Shown: positions 8,687 to 16,697 of the stretch, piece by piece
Layout of the letters: every line of letters begins with the position of its first letter
Numbering within the stretch: position 1 is the stretch's first letter
Assembly: GCA_034142505.1 (NCBI GenBank)
Contig: JAWZDV010000106.1
Location: 1 to 64,000 of the forward strand
Length of the DNA: 64,000 bases
Direction: 5' to 3'
Source of the DNA: Hungatella_A sp034142505
GTDB taxonomy: Bacteria; Bacillota; Clostridia; Lachnospirales; Lachnospiraceae
Made by a program: the position numbers and the translations under genes
The notes under the pieces: model-generated
Seen by the model: only the letters and a program-made list of their open reading frames with translations
What the model was told of the DNA's origin: nothing
Databases searched by the model: none

Positions 8687-8699
8687 GATTGTGACAATC
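8687..8699. promoter_or_regulatory. small palindrome in the LysR1 leader
   Basis: GATTG-TGA-CAATC is a perfect 5-bp inverted repeat with a 3-bp centre, between the LysR1 promoter and its start and upstream of gudD2. It could be an operator; nothing else supports this. Confidence 0.3.
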
Positions 8700-8740
8700 A
8701 CATTTACTTATCGCAGACAAAACAGCAAATCTGGGGGGGG

Positions 8741-9679
8741 ATGATTTTGGACGTAAAATACTTAAAGTACGTACTGGCGATTGCTGACAGAAAAAACATG
8801 ACGAAGGCAGCGGAGGAACTCTACATATCCCAATCTTCGCTGAGCCAGTTTTTGACGAAACTGGAACAGGAGATCGGTTCTCCTCTGTTCTTTCGCGCCA
8901 AAGGGGAGCTGACGCTGACTCCGGCGGGTACTCTCTATGTGGAGGCTGCCAAAAAAGTGATTCAGATTCAGAAGGATTTATACCAGAATATTGCCAGCCT
9001 GGACAGGCGCGGTCATATTTCCGTTGGCGTTACCTCCAACTTTGGTCTGCGGATGCTCTCGGAGATTATCCCGCAGTTTAAAGCGATTTACCCGGAGGTG
9101 ACCATTGAGATTTCCGAGACGAATTTCCCGGCTGTCAAGAAAATGCTGATGGAAGAAAATATTGATCTGGGAATTGCCGCGGCGCTGAATGCATCCCCAT
9201 TTGAGGATCAGGCGGAGTTGCTACGGGAGGAGGAGATCTTGTTTTCCATCTCAAGCAAACACCCCTACTGCCAGGAGAATCCTACCGGGCGCATTGACCG
9301 GAAAGACTTGATCGAACATTTTTCTCATGACAATTTTCTGCTCTCCAAGCGGGGCTCCTCCCTGCGGGCGCTGTCGGACGAGCTGTTTGAAGAATACGGC
9401 TTTTCTCCCAGCGCCGTCTGTGAAACCAACAGCATTTCCGCCACCCGGAGCATGGTCGCCAAGGATGCCGGGGTAGCGTTTATCGCCGAGTCCTGCTCCG
9501 TTGACCGGGACCATATCACCTACTATGCGCTGAATCCGCCGCTGTACCGGCAGAACATCGTGATTTGCCGCAAAAACTGGATTCGCAATGAACCGGAACG
9601 TTGTTTTTATTCTTTTATCACGAATTACTTCTCTATTCATACGGAGCGGCCTTATATGGCTGAAAATTATGAGATATAA
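8741..9679 (+). CDS. LysR-family transcriptional regulator 1
   Basis: A LysR regulator of about 312 residues: N-terminal winged helix (YLKYVLAIADRKNMTKAAEELYISQSSLSQFLTKLEQEIG, the classic LysR helix-turn-helix) and a C-terminal periplasmic-binding-like effector domain. Divergent from gudD2 and convergent with garD, it probably senses an aldarate or pathway intermediate and activates those genes. Two starts are possible: ATG 8741, which touches an eight-G tract, or TTG 8747, which gives the family-like MDVKYLKYV and places the G tract at normal ribosome-site distance. A much longer upstream reading from 8537 is unlikely. Confidence 0.9.
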   Translation: MILDVKYLKYVLAIADRKNMTKAAEELYISQSSLSQFLTKLEQEIGSPLFFRAKGELTLTPAGTLYVEAAKKVIQIQKDLYQNIASLDRRGHISVGVTSNFGLRMLSEIIPQFKAIYPEVTIEISETNFPAVKKMLMEENIDLGIAAALNASPFEDQAELLREEEILFSISSKHPYCQENPTGRIDRKDLIEHFSHDNFLLSKRGSSLRALSDELFEEYGFSPSAVCETNSISATRSMVAKDAGVAFIAESCSVDRDHITYYALNPPLYRQNIVICRKNWIRNEPERCFYSFITNYFSIHTERPYMAENYEI

Positions 9680-9682
9680 AAG

Positions 9683-9718
9683 CAGGGAACTGGCCGCATG
9701 TTGCGGACCAGTTCCCTG
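9683..9718. terminator. bidirectional terminator between LysR1 and garD
   Basis: CAGGGAACTGG (9683-9693) pairs with CCAGTTCCCTG (9708-9718), with a further CCGCA/TGCGG pairing inside. On the minus strand it is followed by CTTTTATA, suiting garD; on the plus strand by a weaker T run. Confidence 0.8.
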
Positions 9719-9764
9719 TCTCAGTTTTAACGGAATTATCGCCTGCCTGCCATATCGATATCAG

Positions 9765-11282
9765 TCACGTGATGGGGGCGGGGTTGAAGATGCATAAGTC
9801 GTTGTGCAGTCTGTATTTCTCTGCACAGCTTTGTTTTCTGCCACTGGCTACATCAATAATTTCTTTGAACAGCAGGGTTCCAATCCCGGAGATTGTCGCT
9901 TCGCCGCTAGCGATTGGACCGGCATTGATGTCAATTAAATCGGGCCACTGTTCCTTCAAATCATTCCTGGAGCAGACCTTGATCACCGGCGCGATGGCCA
10001 GACCGTAAGGCGTTCCCCGCCCGGTCATGAAGACCTGGAGGCCGATGCCGGATGCCAGCTGGCAGGGGCCGCAGACAATATCACTGGCCGGGGTGGCCGC
10101 ATAGATCAACCCCTTTTTCGATGGTTTTTCTGCCGGTGACAACACTTCCACGATGGGAGAGGTCCCGCTCTTGGCGATGGAACCCATGGCTTTTTCTACA
10201 ATATTGGAAAGCCCGCCTTTTTTATTGCCGGGAGTCGGGTTGGCGCTTCTGTCTACCCCTCCCGCTTCCAGATATTGATCGTACCATCTCATCTCCGCCG
10301 CCAATTTTCTCCCCACTTCCCCGTTGATACAGCGCTGGCCCAGCAGATAGACCCCGTCCCGGACTTCCGTTACCTCAGAAAACAACACGGTGGCTCCGCC
10401 TTGTACCAGCAGATCGGCAGCATATCCGGCCGATGGATTGGCGGTTACTCCCGAAAATGCATCGCTTCCGCCGCACTGCAGACCGATCAGTAAATCGGAT
10501 AGCGGCAGGGTTTCTCTTTTTCTCTGATTCAGAATCGCCAGTTTCTTATCCGCCATCTCCATCAGGGCCCCGATCATCTCCTCAAAGCCCTTTTTCTCCT
10601 GAAGGATTATCACATTCTCCGGCGTTATATCTGCCTCGTCGCAGAGCATTTCCACCGTAAATTTTTCACAGCCAAGACCAACGACCATCAATTGGCCGCC
10701 AAAGTTGGGATGCTTAGACAGGTTGCGCAGGGCACGGATTGGCAGCTTCGCTTCCGGCGCGTCGATGGCAACTCCACAGCCGTAGGCATGGTTGATGGGG
10801 ACGATGTCATCCACGTTTGGATACTTGGGAAGTAACTCTGCTTTCATTTTTGCAACCGCCACATTGAGTACACCTGTGACGCATTGTACCGTGGTGCTGA
10901 TGCCCAGGATATTCCGGGTTCCCGCATAACCGCCGCCTGGATTTGCATAGCCCTCCCAGGTGCGGCACGGAGGTTCTGGCAGATCCGTCACGAGATTGGT
11001 GCCAAACGCCATCTCTTCTAAGGACGGCGGGGTGGGAAGCGTAAGCATCTGCTCATGAATCCAGCTTCCTTTGCTGATCGGAACTGCCGCGCAGCCCAGC
11101 ACCACCCCGTAGCGGATAACCGGGGCTCCCACCGGGATATCACACAGCGCAATCTTGTGAGCCTGTGGTATGTTCTGGTCCGCAATGACTCCGTCAATCA
11201 CTTCTGTTCCAGCCTTGATTTCGTTTACCGCGATGGCCACATTGTCTTCTTCTCTGATTTTTATATAAGTCGGAATTCCCAT
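9765..11282 (-). CDS. garD: galactarate dehydratase
   Basis: UxaA/GarD-family dehydratase of 505 residues converting D-galactarate to 5-keto-4-deoxy-D-glucarate. It has an N-terminal SAF-like domain (YIKIREEDNVAIAVNEIKAGTEV) and a large catalytic domain with GTRNILGISTTVQCV, NHAYGCGVAI and VVGLGCEKF. These match E. coli GarD closely as I recall it, more closely than altronate dehydratase. The Cys/His-containing motifs are intact. It is a single-gene unit between two LysR genes, with its own promoter carrying the shared operator and a terminator at 9683-9718. ATG at 11282 follows AAAGGAGAAG. Confidence 0.92.
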   Translation of the reverse strand: MGIPTYIKIREEDNVAIAVNEIKAGTEVIDGVIADQNIPQAHKIALCDIPVGAPVIRYGVVLGCAAVPISKGSWIHEQMLTLPTPPSLEEMAFGTNLVTDLPEPPCRTWEGYANPGGGYAGTRNILGISTTVQCVTGVLNVAVAKMKAELLPKYPNVDDIVPINHAYGCGVAIDAPEAKLPIRALRNLSKHPNFGGQLMVVGLGCEKFTVEMLCDEADITPENVIILQEKKGFEEMIGALMEMADKKLAILNQRKRETLPLSDLLIGLQCGGSDAFSGVTANPSAGYAADLLVQGGATVLFSEVTEVRDGVYLLGQRCINGEVGRKLAAEMRWYDQYLEAGGVDRSANPTPGNKKGGLSNIVEKAMGSIAKSGTSPIVEVLSPAEKPSKKGLIYAATPASDIVCGPCQLASGIGLQVFMTGRGTPYGLAIAPVIKVCSRNDLKEQWPDLIDINAGPIASGEATISGIGTLLFKEIIDVASGRKQSCAEKYRLHNDLCIFNPAPIT

Positions 11283-11326
11283 GTGTCTTCTCCTTTGCCT
11301 TCACTCAACTTTTAATCTTTATGCTG

Positions 11327-11355
11327 ATTATATTCTTTTTTTATTAATAAGTAAA
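11327..11355 (-). promoter_or_regulatory. promoter of garD
   Basis: On the minus strand, TTTACT (11350-11355), a 17-bp A-rich spacer and a perfect TATAAT (11327-11332). The expected start of transcription is about 35-40 bp before the garD ATG. Confidence 0.7.
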
Positions 11356-11369
11356 ATTAATAGTTTTTA
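11349..11369 (-). promoter_or_regulatory. shared aldarate operator, garD copy
   Basis: Reads TAAAAACTA-T-TAATTTTACTT on the minus strand, identical to the gudD1 copy except for the central base, and overlapping the -35 box in the same register. It lies between garD and LysR gene 2. Confidence 0.6.
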
Positions 11370-11399
11370 TATTTGACTAAATATTTTTTATAGTTTTGC

Positions 11400-11428
11400 T
11401 TGTTATGAACTGATATACAGGGTATAAT
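11400..11428 (+). promoter_or_regulatory. promoter of LysR gene 2
   Basis: TTGTTA (11400-11405), a 17-bp spacer and TATAAT (11423-11428), about 37 bp before the ATG of the LysR gene. Confidence 0.6.
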
Positions 11429-11464
11429 GTGAACAATGAACCTGAGAAAAATTTGGAGGGAATT

Positions 11465-12367
11465 ATGGACACAAAGCAGATTGAATACATCTTAAAGATT
11501 GCAGAGGAAAATAATATTACAAAAGCGGCGGAAAAACTCTATATCACGCAATCTGCCTTGAACCAGCAGCTGCTTCGCCTGGAAAAAGAATTGGGCACGC
11601 CGCTGTTTCATCGTTCCCGAACCAACTGGCGGCCCACGGAGGCCGGAACACTTTATATCGAAAATGCCAGAAAAATACTGCGTATCAAAAAAGATACTTA
11701 CAATCAAATTAATGACTTAACCTCCGCCAAGCGGGGACGCCTGTCCATCGGTTTTACGCCAGGTCGCGGAATCGCCATGTTTGCCGGTGTTTATCCCCGT
11801 TTTCATCAGGCCTATCCGGATGTTATCGTAGAACCCGTAGAAAAGAATGTTCGGATTCTGCAGCAGATGATTGCAGAGGACGAACTGGATATTGGCTTTC
11901 TCACCCTGCGCGAGGAGGATAAGACCAACGACTGCTACCTCACATTAAACACGGAGGAGATCATACTGGTCATTTCATCCGGACATCCGCTGGGGGAATT
12001 GACGGCTCCCGCCGGCGCGCCTCTGACCGCTCTGGATATCTGCCGGTTAAAGTATGAACCGTTTGTTTTAATGTCAAAAAATTCCACCATGAGATCCATG
12101 GTGGATGAAATTTTTGAAGAGGCTGGTTTTTCGCCCTATATTCTGTTTGAGACGGCCAACAATGTAACGATTTTGACCATGATACAGTCCAACATTTGCT
12201 GTGGCCTGATTCCCAGTTATTATATCAACGGTAACTATGAGGGAATTTCCTGTTTTTCACTGCCTTCCCATCCTTCCTGGCAGATTTCCGCCAGCTATAA
12301 AAAAGGACGTTATCTCAGCGACGCCGCCAAATATTTTATTGAATTGGCAAAAGAGTATTGGCAGTAA
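11465..12367 (+). CDS. LysR-family transcriptional regulator 2
   Basis: A LysR regulator of 300 residues: N-terminal helix-turn-helix (ITKAAEKLYITQSALNQQLLRLEKELGTPLFHR) and a C-terminal substrate-binding fold with a standard second-half motif (FVLMSKNSTMRSMVDEIFEEAGFSP). It is divergent from garD, so garD and its own gene are the obvious targets. It is related to LysR1 in the DNA-binding part, which fits the two regulators recognising similar sites. ATG at 11465 follows GGAGGGAATT; an in-frame start at 11429 lacks a ribosome site. Confidence 0.9.
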   Translation: MDTKQIEYILKIAEENNITKAAEKLYITQSALNQQLLRLEKELGTPLFHRSRTNWRPTEAGTLYIENARKILRIKKDTYNQINDLTSAKRGRLSIGFTPGRGIAMFAGVYPRFHQAYPDVIVEPVEKNVRILQQMIAEDELDIGFLTLREEDKTNDCYLTLNTEEIILVISSGHPLGELTAPAGAPLTALDICRLKYEPFVLMSKNSTMRSMVDEIFEEAGFSPYILFETANNVTILTMIQSNICCGLIPSYYINGNYEGISCFSLPSHPSWQISASYKKGRYLSDAAKYFIELAKEYWQ

Positions 12368-12420
12368 GCATACACCACACCGGCACTGTCACCAGCGTGC
12401 ACAAGGTGTATATCATTAAT

Positions 12421-13275
12421 TTATACAATATCCAGATAGACTTTACCTACAGGTGCGGGATAAGCTTTATCAATCTGGGCCAATTCTTCCTCTGTCAATA
12501 TAAGGCCGGCCGCCGTTCCATTTTCTACCGTATGGGCCGCCGAGGATGATCTTGGAATCGCGATCACTTGTCCGTCCCGGATGGCAAATGCCAGCAGAAC
12601 CTGTGAAACTGTGGCTTTGTGTGCTTTGGCAATCTCGTTCAGTACCGGACTTTCATATAAGCCGCGTTTTAAGTCTCCGCCCTGGGCCAGCGGACAGTAG
12701 GCCATCACCGGCACGCCGTGTTCCCGCATCCATGGCAGAAGGTCGTATTCAATTCCTCTGGATGCTGCATGATAGAGGACCTGATTCACCGCGCAGTTCG
12801 TTCCATACGGCACAGACCACAATTCCTTCATGTCATCGGTATCAAAATTGGAAACGCCCCAGCGTCTGATTTTCCCTTCTTTTTTCAGCTGTTCCATACA
12901 GGCCACGGTCTCAGAAAGCGGAATGCCGCCGCGCCAGTGGAGGAGATATAAGTCCAGGTAATCCGTTCCCATGCGCTCCAGACTCGCCATGCAGCTCCGA
13001 AAGATATTGCGCCGCCCTGCATGGTGTGGGTAAACTTTTGAAACCAGAAACAGTCTGCTTCTGTCCAGTCCCTGAATTGTCCTGCCGACCAGCTCCTCCG
13101 CTTTTCCTTCCCCGTACATCTCCGCTGTATCAATCAATGTCATCCCCTGTTGGATACCGGCAAGCAATGCCTGTTTTTCCTGCTCCAAATGGCTCTTGTT
13201 CTCTCCCAGAAACCAGGTTCCCTGACCGATAGCCGGAACGAAAGTCCCGTCCGGCAGCTGCACTGTTCGATCCAT
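12421..13275 (-). CDS. aldo/keto reductase
   Basis: An NAD(P)H-dependent reductase of 284 residues. The catalytic tetrad is visible: Asp and Tyr in LIDTAEMYGEGKAEELVG, Lys in FLVSKVYP and His in YLLHWRG. The C-terminal nucleotide-binding segment IAIPRSSSAAHTVEN is present. It follows garK by about 40 bp in the same direction, so it probably belongs to the aldarate unit, perhaps reducing a sugar-acid aldehyde or a side product; the substrate is not determined. ATG at 13275 has better spacing to GGGGAA than the GTG two codons upstream. Confidence 0.85.
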   Translation of the reverse strand: MDRTVQLPDGTFVPAIGQGTWFLGENKSHLEQEKQALLAGIQQGMTLIDTAEMYGEGKAEELVGRTIQGLDRSRLFLVSKVYPHHAGRRNIFRSCMASLERMGTDYLDLYLLHWRGGIPLSETVACMEQLKKEGKIRRWGVSNFDTDDMKELWSVPYGTNCAVNQVLYHAASRGIEYDLLPWMREHGVPVMAYCPLAQGGDLKRGLYESPVLNEIAKAHKATVSQVLLAFAIRDGQVIAIPRSSSAAHTVENGTAAGLILTEEELAQIDKAYPAPVGKVYLDIV

Positions 13276-13315
13276 ATACACTTCCCCTTCCTTATATTTT
13301 CATTGGTCTATCTTC

Positions 13316-14515
13316 TCATAAGCATACCCTCTGATCGCCATTTTCACAATCCTTTTTCATGCAGCCTGACAAAGATTTCTGCACAGACATTCCAACTTTG
13401 ACAAGCCGGAACATCCGGTCTGCCGCTCCGGCGTACAGTTCTTCGGCCCGTTCCAGCGCTTCCCCGATCTCCATGGCTCCATTGATGGTGGGAAGAATGC
13501 TGTCGATGCCAAACTCATAGATTTTCTCCGCTCCATTACCCATGCCGCCGACTACTGCCACTGCCGGGATTCCCCTGGCCCGGCACCTTGCTCCGACGCC
13601 GCTTGGCACCTTGCCGAATGCGGACTGCCAGTCAATCCTTCCTTCGCCGGTGACTACCAGGTCCACGCCGTCCAGCAGATCATCAAAACCAATTAAATCT
13701 AACACTGTCTCTATTCCCGATTTCAGATTCGCATGAAGAAATACGCACAGAGCGGCTCCCAATCCACCGGCGGCCCCCGCGCCGGGAATCTTATCCACAT
13801 CCATGCCCAGTTTTTCCTCCAGGACCTGTCTGTACTGCTTCATACCGGCTTCCAGTTCATCGAGAACCGGCGGTGTTCCCCCTTTTTGTTTTCCAAAGGT
13901 GTAAGTGGCTCCATCCGGCCCGGTCAGCGGATTGTTCACATCGCACATGACCGTGATTTCCGCCTCTGCCACGCCGGGGTGGAGGCCGCTTACATCAAGA
14001 TCCGCCACGCGGATCAGGTCACGGCCGCAGCCTTCCAGTTCCCGGCCTTCCCTGTCCAGAAACCGGACTCCCAGCGCCCTCATGGCTCCCATGCCCCCGT
14101 CGTTGGTAGCGCTTCCTCCAATGGCGATGGACAGCTTGCGGAAACCGGCATCCAGCGCATCCTTGATCAGTTCTCCGGTGCCGTAGGTGGTGGTGTGAAG
14201 CGGATTCCTCTTCTCGGCCGGTATCATGGGTAGTCCCGAGGCGGCAGCCATCTCGATAATGGCAGAATCTCCGTGGAAGACACCGTAAGGAGCTGTCGTC
14301 TCCTCCATCAGAGGGCCGTGTACCTTTACCCGGCGGATTTCCCCCTTCGTTACGGCAATAACCGCGTCAACGGTTCCCTCTCCGCCATCAGCAATGGGCA
14401 CCCCTGAGGTCTCACAATGCGGAAATACCTTCTTTGCGGAGGTATTTAAAAGCTCTATGATTTTTTCAGATGAAAGCGTTCCTTTAAATGAATCTGATGC
14501 AAATAAGAATTTCAT
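13316..14515 (-). CDS. garK: glycerate kinase, GarK/GlxK family
   Basis: ATP-dependent glycerate kinase of 399 residues, slightly longer than usual because of a charged C-terminal tail. Family signatures: start MKFLFASDSFKGTLSSEKI, GVPIADGGEGTVDA (about 40-55), GGSATNDGGMGAMRALG (about 132-148) and VVTGEGRIDWQSAFGKVP (about 290). Enzymes of this family usually form 2-phosphoglycerate from D-glycerate, the last dedicated step of glucarate/galactarate breakdown. It sits after the aldolase gene behind a hairpin and before an aldo/keto reductase. ATG at 14515 follows AAAGGAG. Confidence 0.93.
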   Translation of the reverse strand: MKFLFASDSFKGTLSSEKIIELLNTSAKKVFPHCETSGVPIADGGEGTVDAVIAVTKGEIRRVKVHGPLMEETTAPYGVFHGDSAIIEMAAASGLPMIPAEKRNPLHTTTYGTGELIKDALDAGFRKLSIAIGGSATNDGGMGAMRALGVRFLDREGRELEGCGRDLIRVADLDVSGLHPGVAEAEITVMCDVNNPLTGPDGATYTFGKQKGGTPPVLDELEAGMKQYRQVLEEKLGMDVDKIPGAGAAGGLGAALCVFLHANLKSGIETVLDLIGFDDLLDGVDLVVTGEGRIDWQSAFGKVPSGVGARCRARGIPAVAVVGGMGNGAEKIYEFGIDSILPTINGAMEIGEALERAEELYAGAADRMFRLVKVGMSVQKSLSGCMKKDCENGDQRVCL

Positions 14516-14571
14516 AATCCGTACTCCTTTCTCTACTCAAACTTTTCCTGTATAATTCCGTTTTAAAACAC

Positions 14572-14613
14572 AATAGACCGGCAACCCGTCTGAAATGAAG
14601 TCACCAGTCTATT
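14572..14613 (-). terminator. hairpin between aldolase and garK genes
   Basis: A ten-base stem (14572-14581 with 14604-14613, one G-U pair) is followed on the minus strand by GTGTTTT. This looks like a leaky terminator that would lower garK/aldo-keto reductase expression relative to garR and the aldolase. No clear garK promoter was found in the 150-bp gap. Confidence 0.5.
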
Positions 14614-14667
14614 TGAGCTAATACGGCTCTAATTACATTGATTCACGGCAAGTCCCTGTCCGTCCTG

Positions 14668-15567
14668 TTAAATCAGCCCCGCAAGCGTCATTTCCTTCCT
14701 GATCTTGTCAAGTACAGGCCCTTCCGGCGTTGCAAGATTAGGCGTGTAAGGGAGACCGATTTCACGGCCGCGTAAGTTCGCCATGTCTTTGGCTGCCACC
14801 GGGAAGCTGGCTCCATCCATGGACAGGCGAACCGGGTTCAATTTGAACTGGGCCTCCAGGGAACCGTTTAAATCTCCGGCCACATATTTATTGTACACAT
14901 CGGTGATCAGCTCCGGCATAAAGTTGGCCGCGGTACAGACACCGCCAACAGCGCCATGGCACAGGGAGGCGTACAGCAAAGTATCTTTGCCGCCGAACAC
15001 CTTGAAATTCACGTCTCTGGTCCTGCGGATAAACTCGGAGGTCTGGGTAATGTCCCCGCTGGTGTCCTTCATTCCCACAATATTCTCCACCTCGTGGGCC
15101 AGACGGTCTACCAGATTGGCCGACAGCGTATAATTCACCCGGCCAGGATTGTTGTATAGCAGCACCGGCGTTTCCGGTACAGACTCTGCAATGGTCTTAA
15201 AATGCAGATACAGTTCGCTTTCGGTCGGTTTTAAAAACATGGGCTGAAGAACGGAAATGCCAGCGGCGCCGTTTTCCACGGCCATCTTTGCCAGACGGCA
15301 GCATTTTTTCGTGCTGATGGCTCCGATTCCAAAGTAGACCGGCACTCTTCCTGCGGCCTGGTCTGCCATGATCTTCAAGCCCCGCTCCATCTCGTCCTCT
15401 TCAATCACATAAAATTCGCCGTTGCTTCCAAATGCCAGGATTCCCAGCACTCCGCCATCGATCACATAGTCTACCTGTTCTCTCAGCTTTTTCTCGTCAA
15501 TCAACTCGTTTTTGTCGATTGGCGTTAAAATTGGTACTACGACACCTTTGATAAAATCTGTATTCAT
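14668..15567 (-). CDS. DHDPS/NAL-fold class I aldolase, probable 5-keto-4-deoxyglucarate aldolase
   Basis: A TIM-barrel enzyme of the dihydrodipicolinate synthase/N-acetylneuraminate lyase family, 299 residues. Schiff-base Lys167 (NIVGMKDTSGD) and Tyr138 (LLYNNPGRVNY) are present. The carboxylate loop reads GSNGE (47-51) rather than the GTTGE of true DapA, so lysine biosynthesis is unlikely. Flanked by garR and garK, it is best explained as the enzyme cleaving 5-keto-4-deoxyglucarate to pyruvate and tartronate semialdehyde in place of the unrelated GarL. The alternative is a KdgD-type decarboxylating dehydratase, but then garR and garK would be unnecessary. ATG at 15567 is preferred over the GTG before it. 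Confidence 0.82.
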   Translation of the reverse strand: MNTDFIKGVVVPILTPIDKNELIDEKKLREQVDYVIDGGVLGILAFGSNGEFYVIEEDEMERGLKIMADQAAGRVPVYFGIGAISTKKCCRLAKMAVENGAAGISVLQPMFLKPTESELYLHFKTIAESVPETPVLLYNNPGRVNYTLSANLVDRLAHEVENIVGMKDTSGDITQTSEFIRRTRDVNFKVFGGKDTLLYASLCHGAVGGVCTAANFMPELITDVYNKYVAGDLNGSLEAQFKLNPVRLSMDGASFPVAAKDMANLRGREIGLPYTPNLATPEGPVLDKIRKEMTLAGLI

Positions 15568-15594
15568 CACTATACACCTTTCCCCTGATCTTGT

Positions 15595-16479
15595 TTATGA
15601 CTCCACCGTGGTGTTGGCAATCTTTTCATAGTATTTTACAATGCTGGAGTGATCCTCTTTCTCAAAGCCATCTGCCTTCAAGCCCTGCATGATCTCCATC
15701 AACTGTCCGGTTAACGGAACCGGGGAGCTGATGGCATGTGCTGCATTTAACGCGTTGTTCAAATCTTTGATATGTAACTCAATGCGGAATCCGGGTTTGA
15801 AGTTTCTGGAGAGCATCATCGGGGCTTTTGCATCCATCACGGTAGAACCGGCCAGTCCGCCTCTGATTGCCTGGTATACTAACTCAGGATCGGTTCCCGC
15901 TTTTTTTGCAAAGGTAAGCGCCTCGGAGACAGCTGCGATATTGACAGCCACCACAATCTGATTTGCCAGCTTCGCCACGTTGCCGGAGCCTAATTCACCT
16001 ACGTATACAACCGATCCTGCCATCACCATCAGCATATCATAGTATTTGTCAAATAATTCTCTCTTGCCTCCGCACATCACAGACAATGTTCCGTCGATGG
16101 CTTTTGGCTCGCCGCCGGATACCGGGCAGTCCATCATCTCAATGCCCTTTTTCGCCAGCTCCGCGCCGATGGCTTTGCTCTCGGTTGGGTCAATGGAACT
16201 CATATCAATCAGTACCGTGCCAGGTTTTGCACCTTCCGTGATCCCGCCTTCGCCAAGAGCTGCCGCTCTCACATGAGGAGAGTTTGGAACCATAGTGATC
16301 ACCACCTCACACTGGGAAGCCACCTCTGCTCCATTTGCCGCCGCTGCCGCGCCGCAGGATACCACATCCGCAACCGCGTCTTTATTAAAATCATTGACTA
16401 CCAGCTCATAACCGGCCTTTAATAAATTCTTCGCCATTGGTCTTCCCATAATTCCTAAACCGATAAATCCAACTTTCAT
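15595..16479 (-). CDS. garR: tartronate semialdehyde reductase (2-hydroxy-3-oxopropionate reductase)
   Basis: A beta-hydroxyacid dehydrogenase of 294 residues reducing tartronate semialdehyde to D-glycerate with NAD(P)H. Shown by the N-terminal Rossmann motif GFIGLGIMGRPMAKNL, the substrate loop DCPVSGGEPKAIDGTLSVM (about 118-136) and the catalytic Lys170 in GSGNVAKLANQ. It is first in the unit garR-aldolase-garK-aldo/keto reductase, 25 bp before the aldolase. The second ATG (16479) lies at proper distance from GAGG; the ATG two codons earlier is too close. Confidence 0.93.
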   Translation of the reverse strand: MKVGFIGLGIMGRPMAKNLLKAGYELVVNDFNKDAVADVVSCGAAAAANGAEVASQCEVVITMVPNSPHVRAAALGEGGITEGAKPGTVLIDMSSIDPTESKAIGAELAKKGIEMMDCPVSGGEPKAIDGTLSVMCGGKRELFDKYYDMLMVMAGSVVYVGELGSGNVAKLANQIVVAVNIAAVSEALTFAKKAGTDPELVYQAIRGGLAGSTVMDAKAPMMLSRNFKPGFRIELHIKDLNNALNAAHAISSPVPLTGQLMEIMQGLKADGFEKEDHSSIVKYYEKIANTTVES

Positions 16480-16569
16480 GTTCATTACCTCTACTTTCTT
16501 TTACTTTGTATTAACCTTAGGAGGGGTTGGCCGGCGCCGGTTATGACTCCCTGCACCAGCCTATGGCAT

Positions 16570-16599
16570 CATTATAGAGGGTTGAGCCTCGGGAAAACA
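16570..16599 (-). promoter_or_regulatory. candidate promoter of garR
   Basis: On the minus strand, TTGTTT (16594-16599), an 18-bp spacer and TATAAT (16570-16575). The 21-bp element seen before gudD1 and garD is not present here. The 90-bp leader contains the palindrome CCGGCGCCGG. Confidence 0.5.
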
Positions 16600-16636
16600 A
16601 TGGATGTTTTTACAAAAAATTGCAGAAAATATATAC

Positions 16637-16679
16637 AAAAGCGATAATCTTTCATTTTAATGAAAGATTATCGCTTTTT
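16637..16679. terminator. strong bidirectional terminator after the ATPase gene
   Basis: A perfect 16-bp stem (16641-16656 with 16659-16674) has a two-base loop, flanked by AAAA on the left and TTTTT on the right, so it can end transcription both ways. It insulates the ATPase gene from the garR promoter. Confidence 0.9.
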
Positions 16680-16697
16680 AGTTTCATATTTGTTTCA

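Noticed and set aside
12370..12420. Hairpin between LysR2 and the aldo/keto reductase as a terminator
   Set aside because: Only a seven-bp ATACACC/GGTGTAT pairing over a long loop and no T run.
14668..15567. Assignment as lysine-pathway DapA
   Set aside because: The carboxylate-binding loop is GSNGE rather than GTTGE and the gene is embedded between garR and garK.
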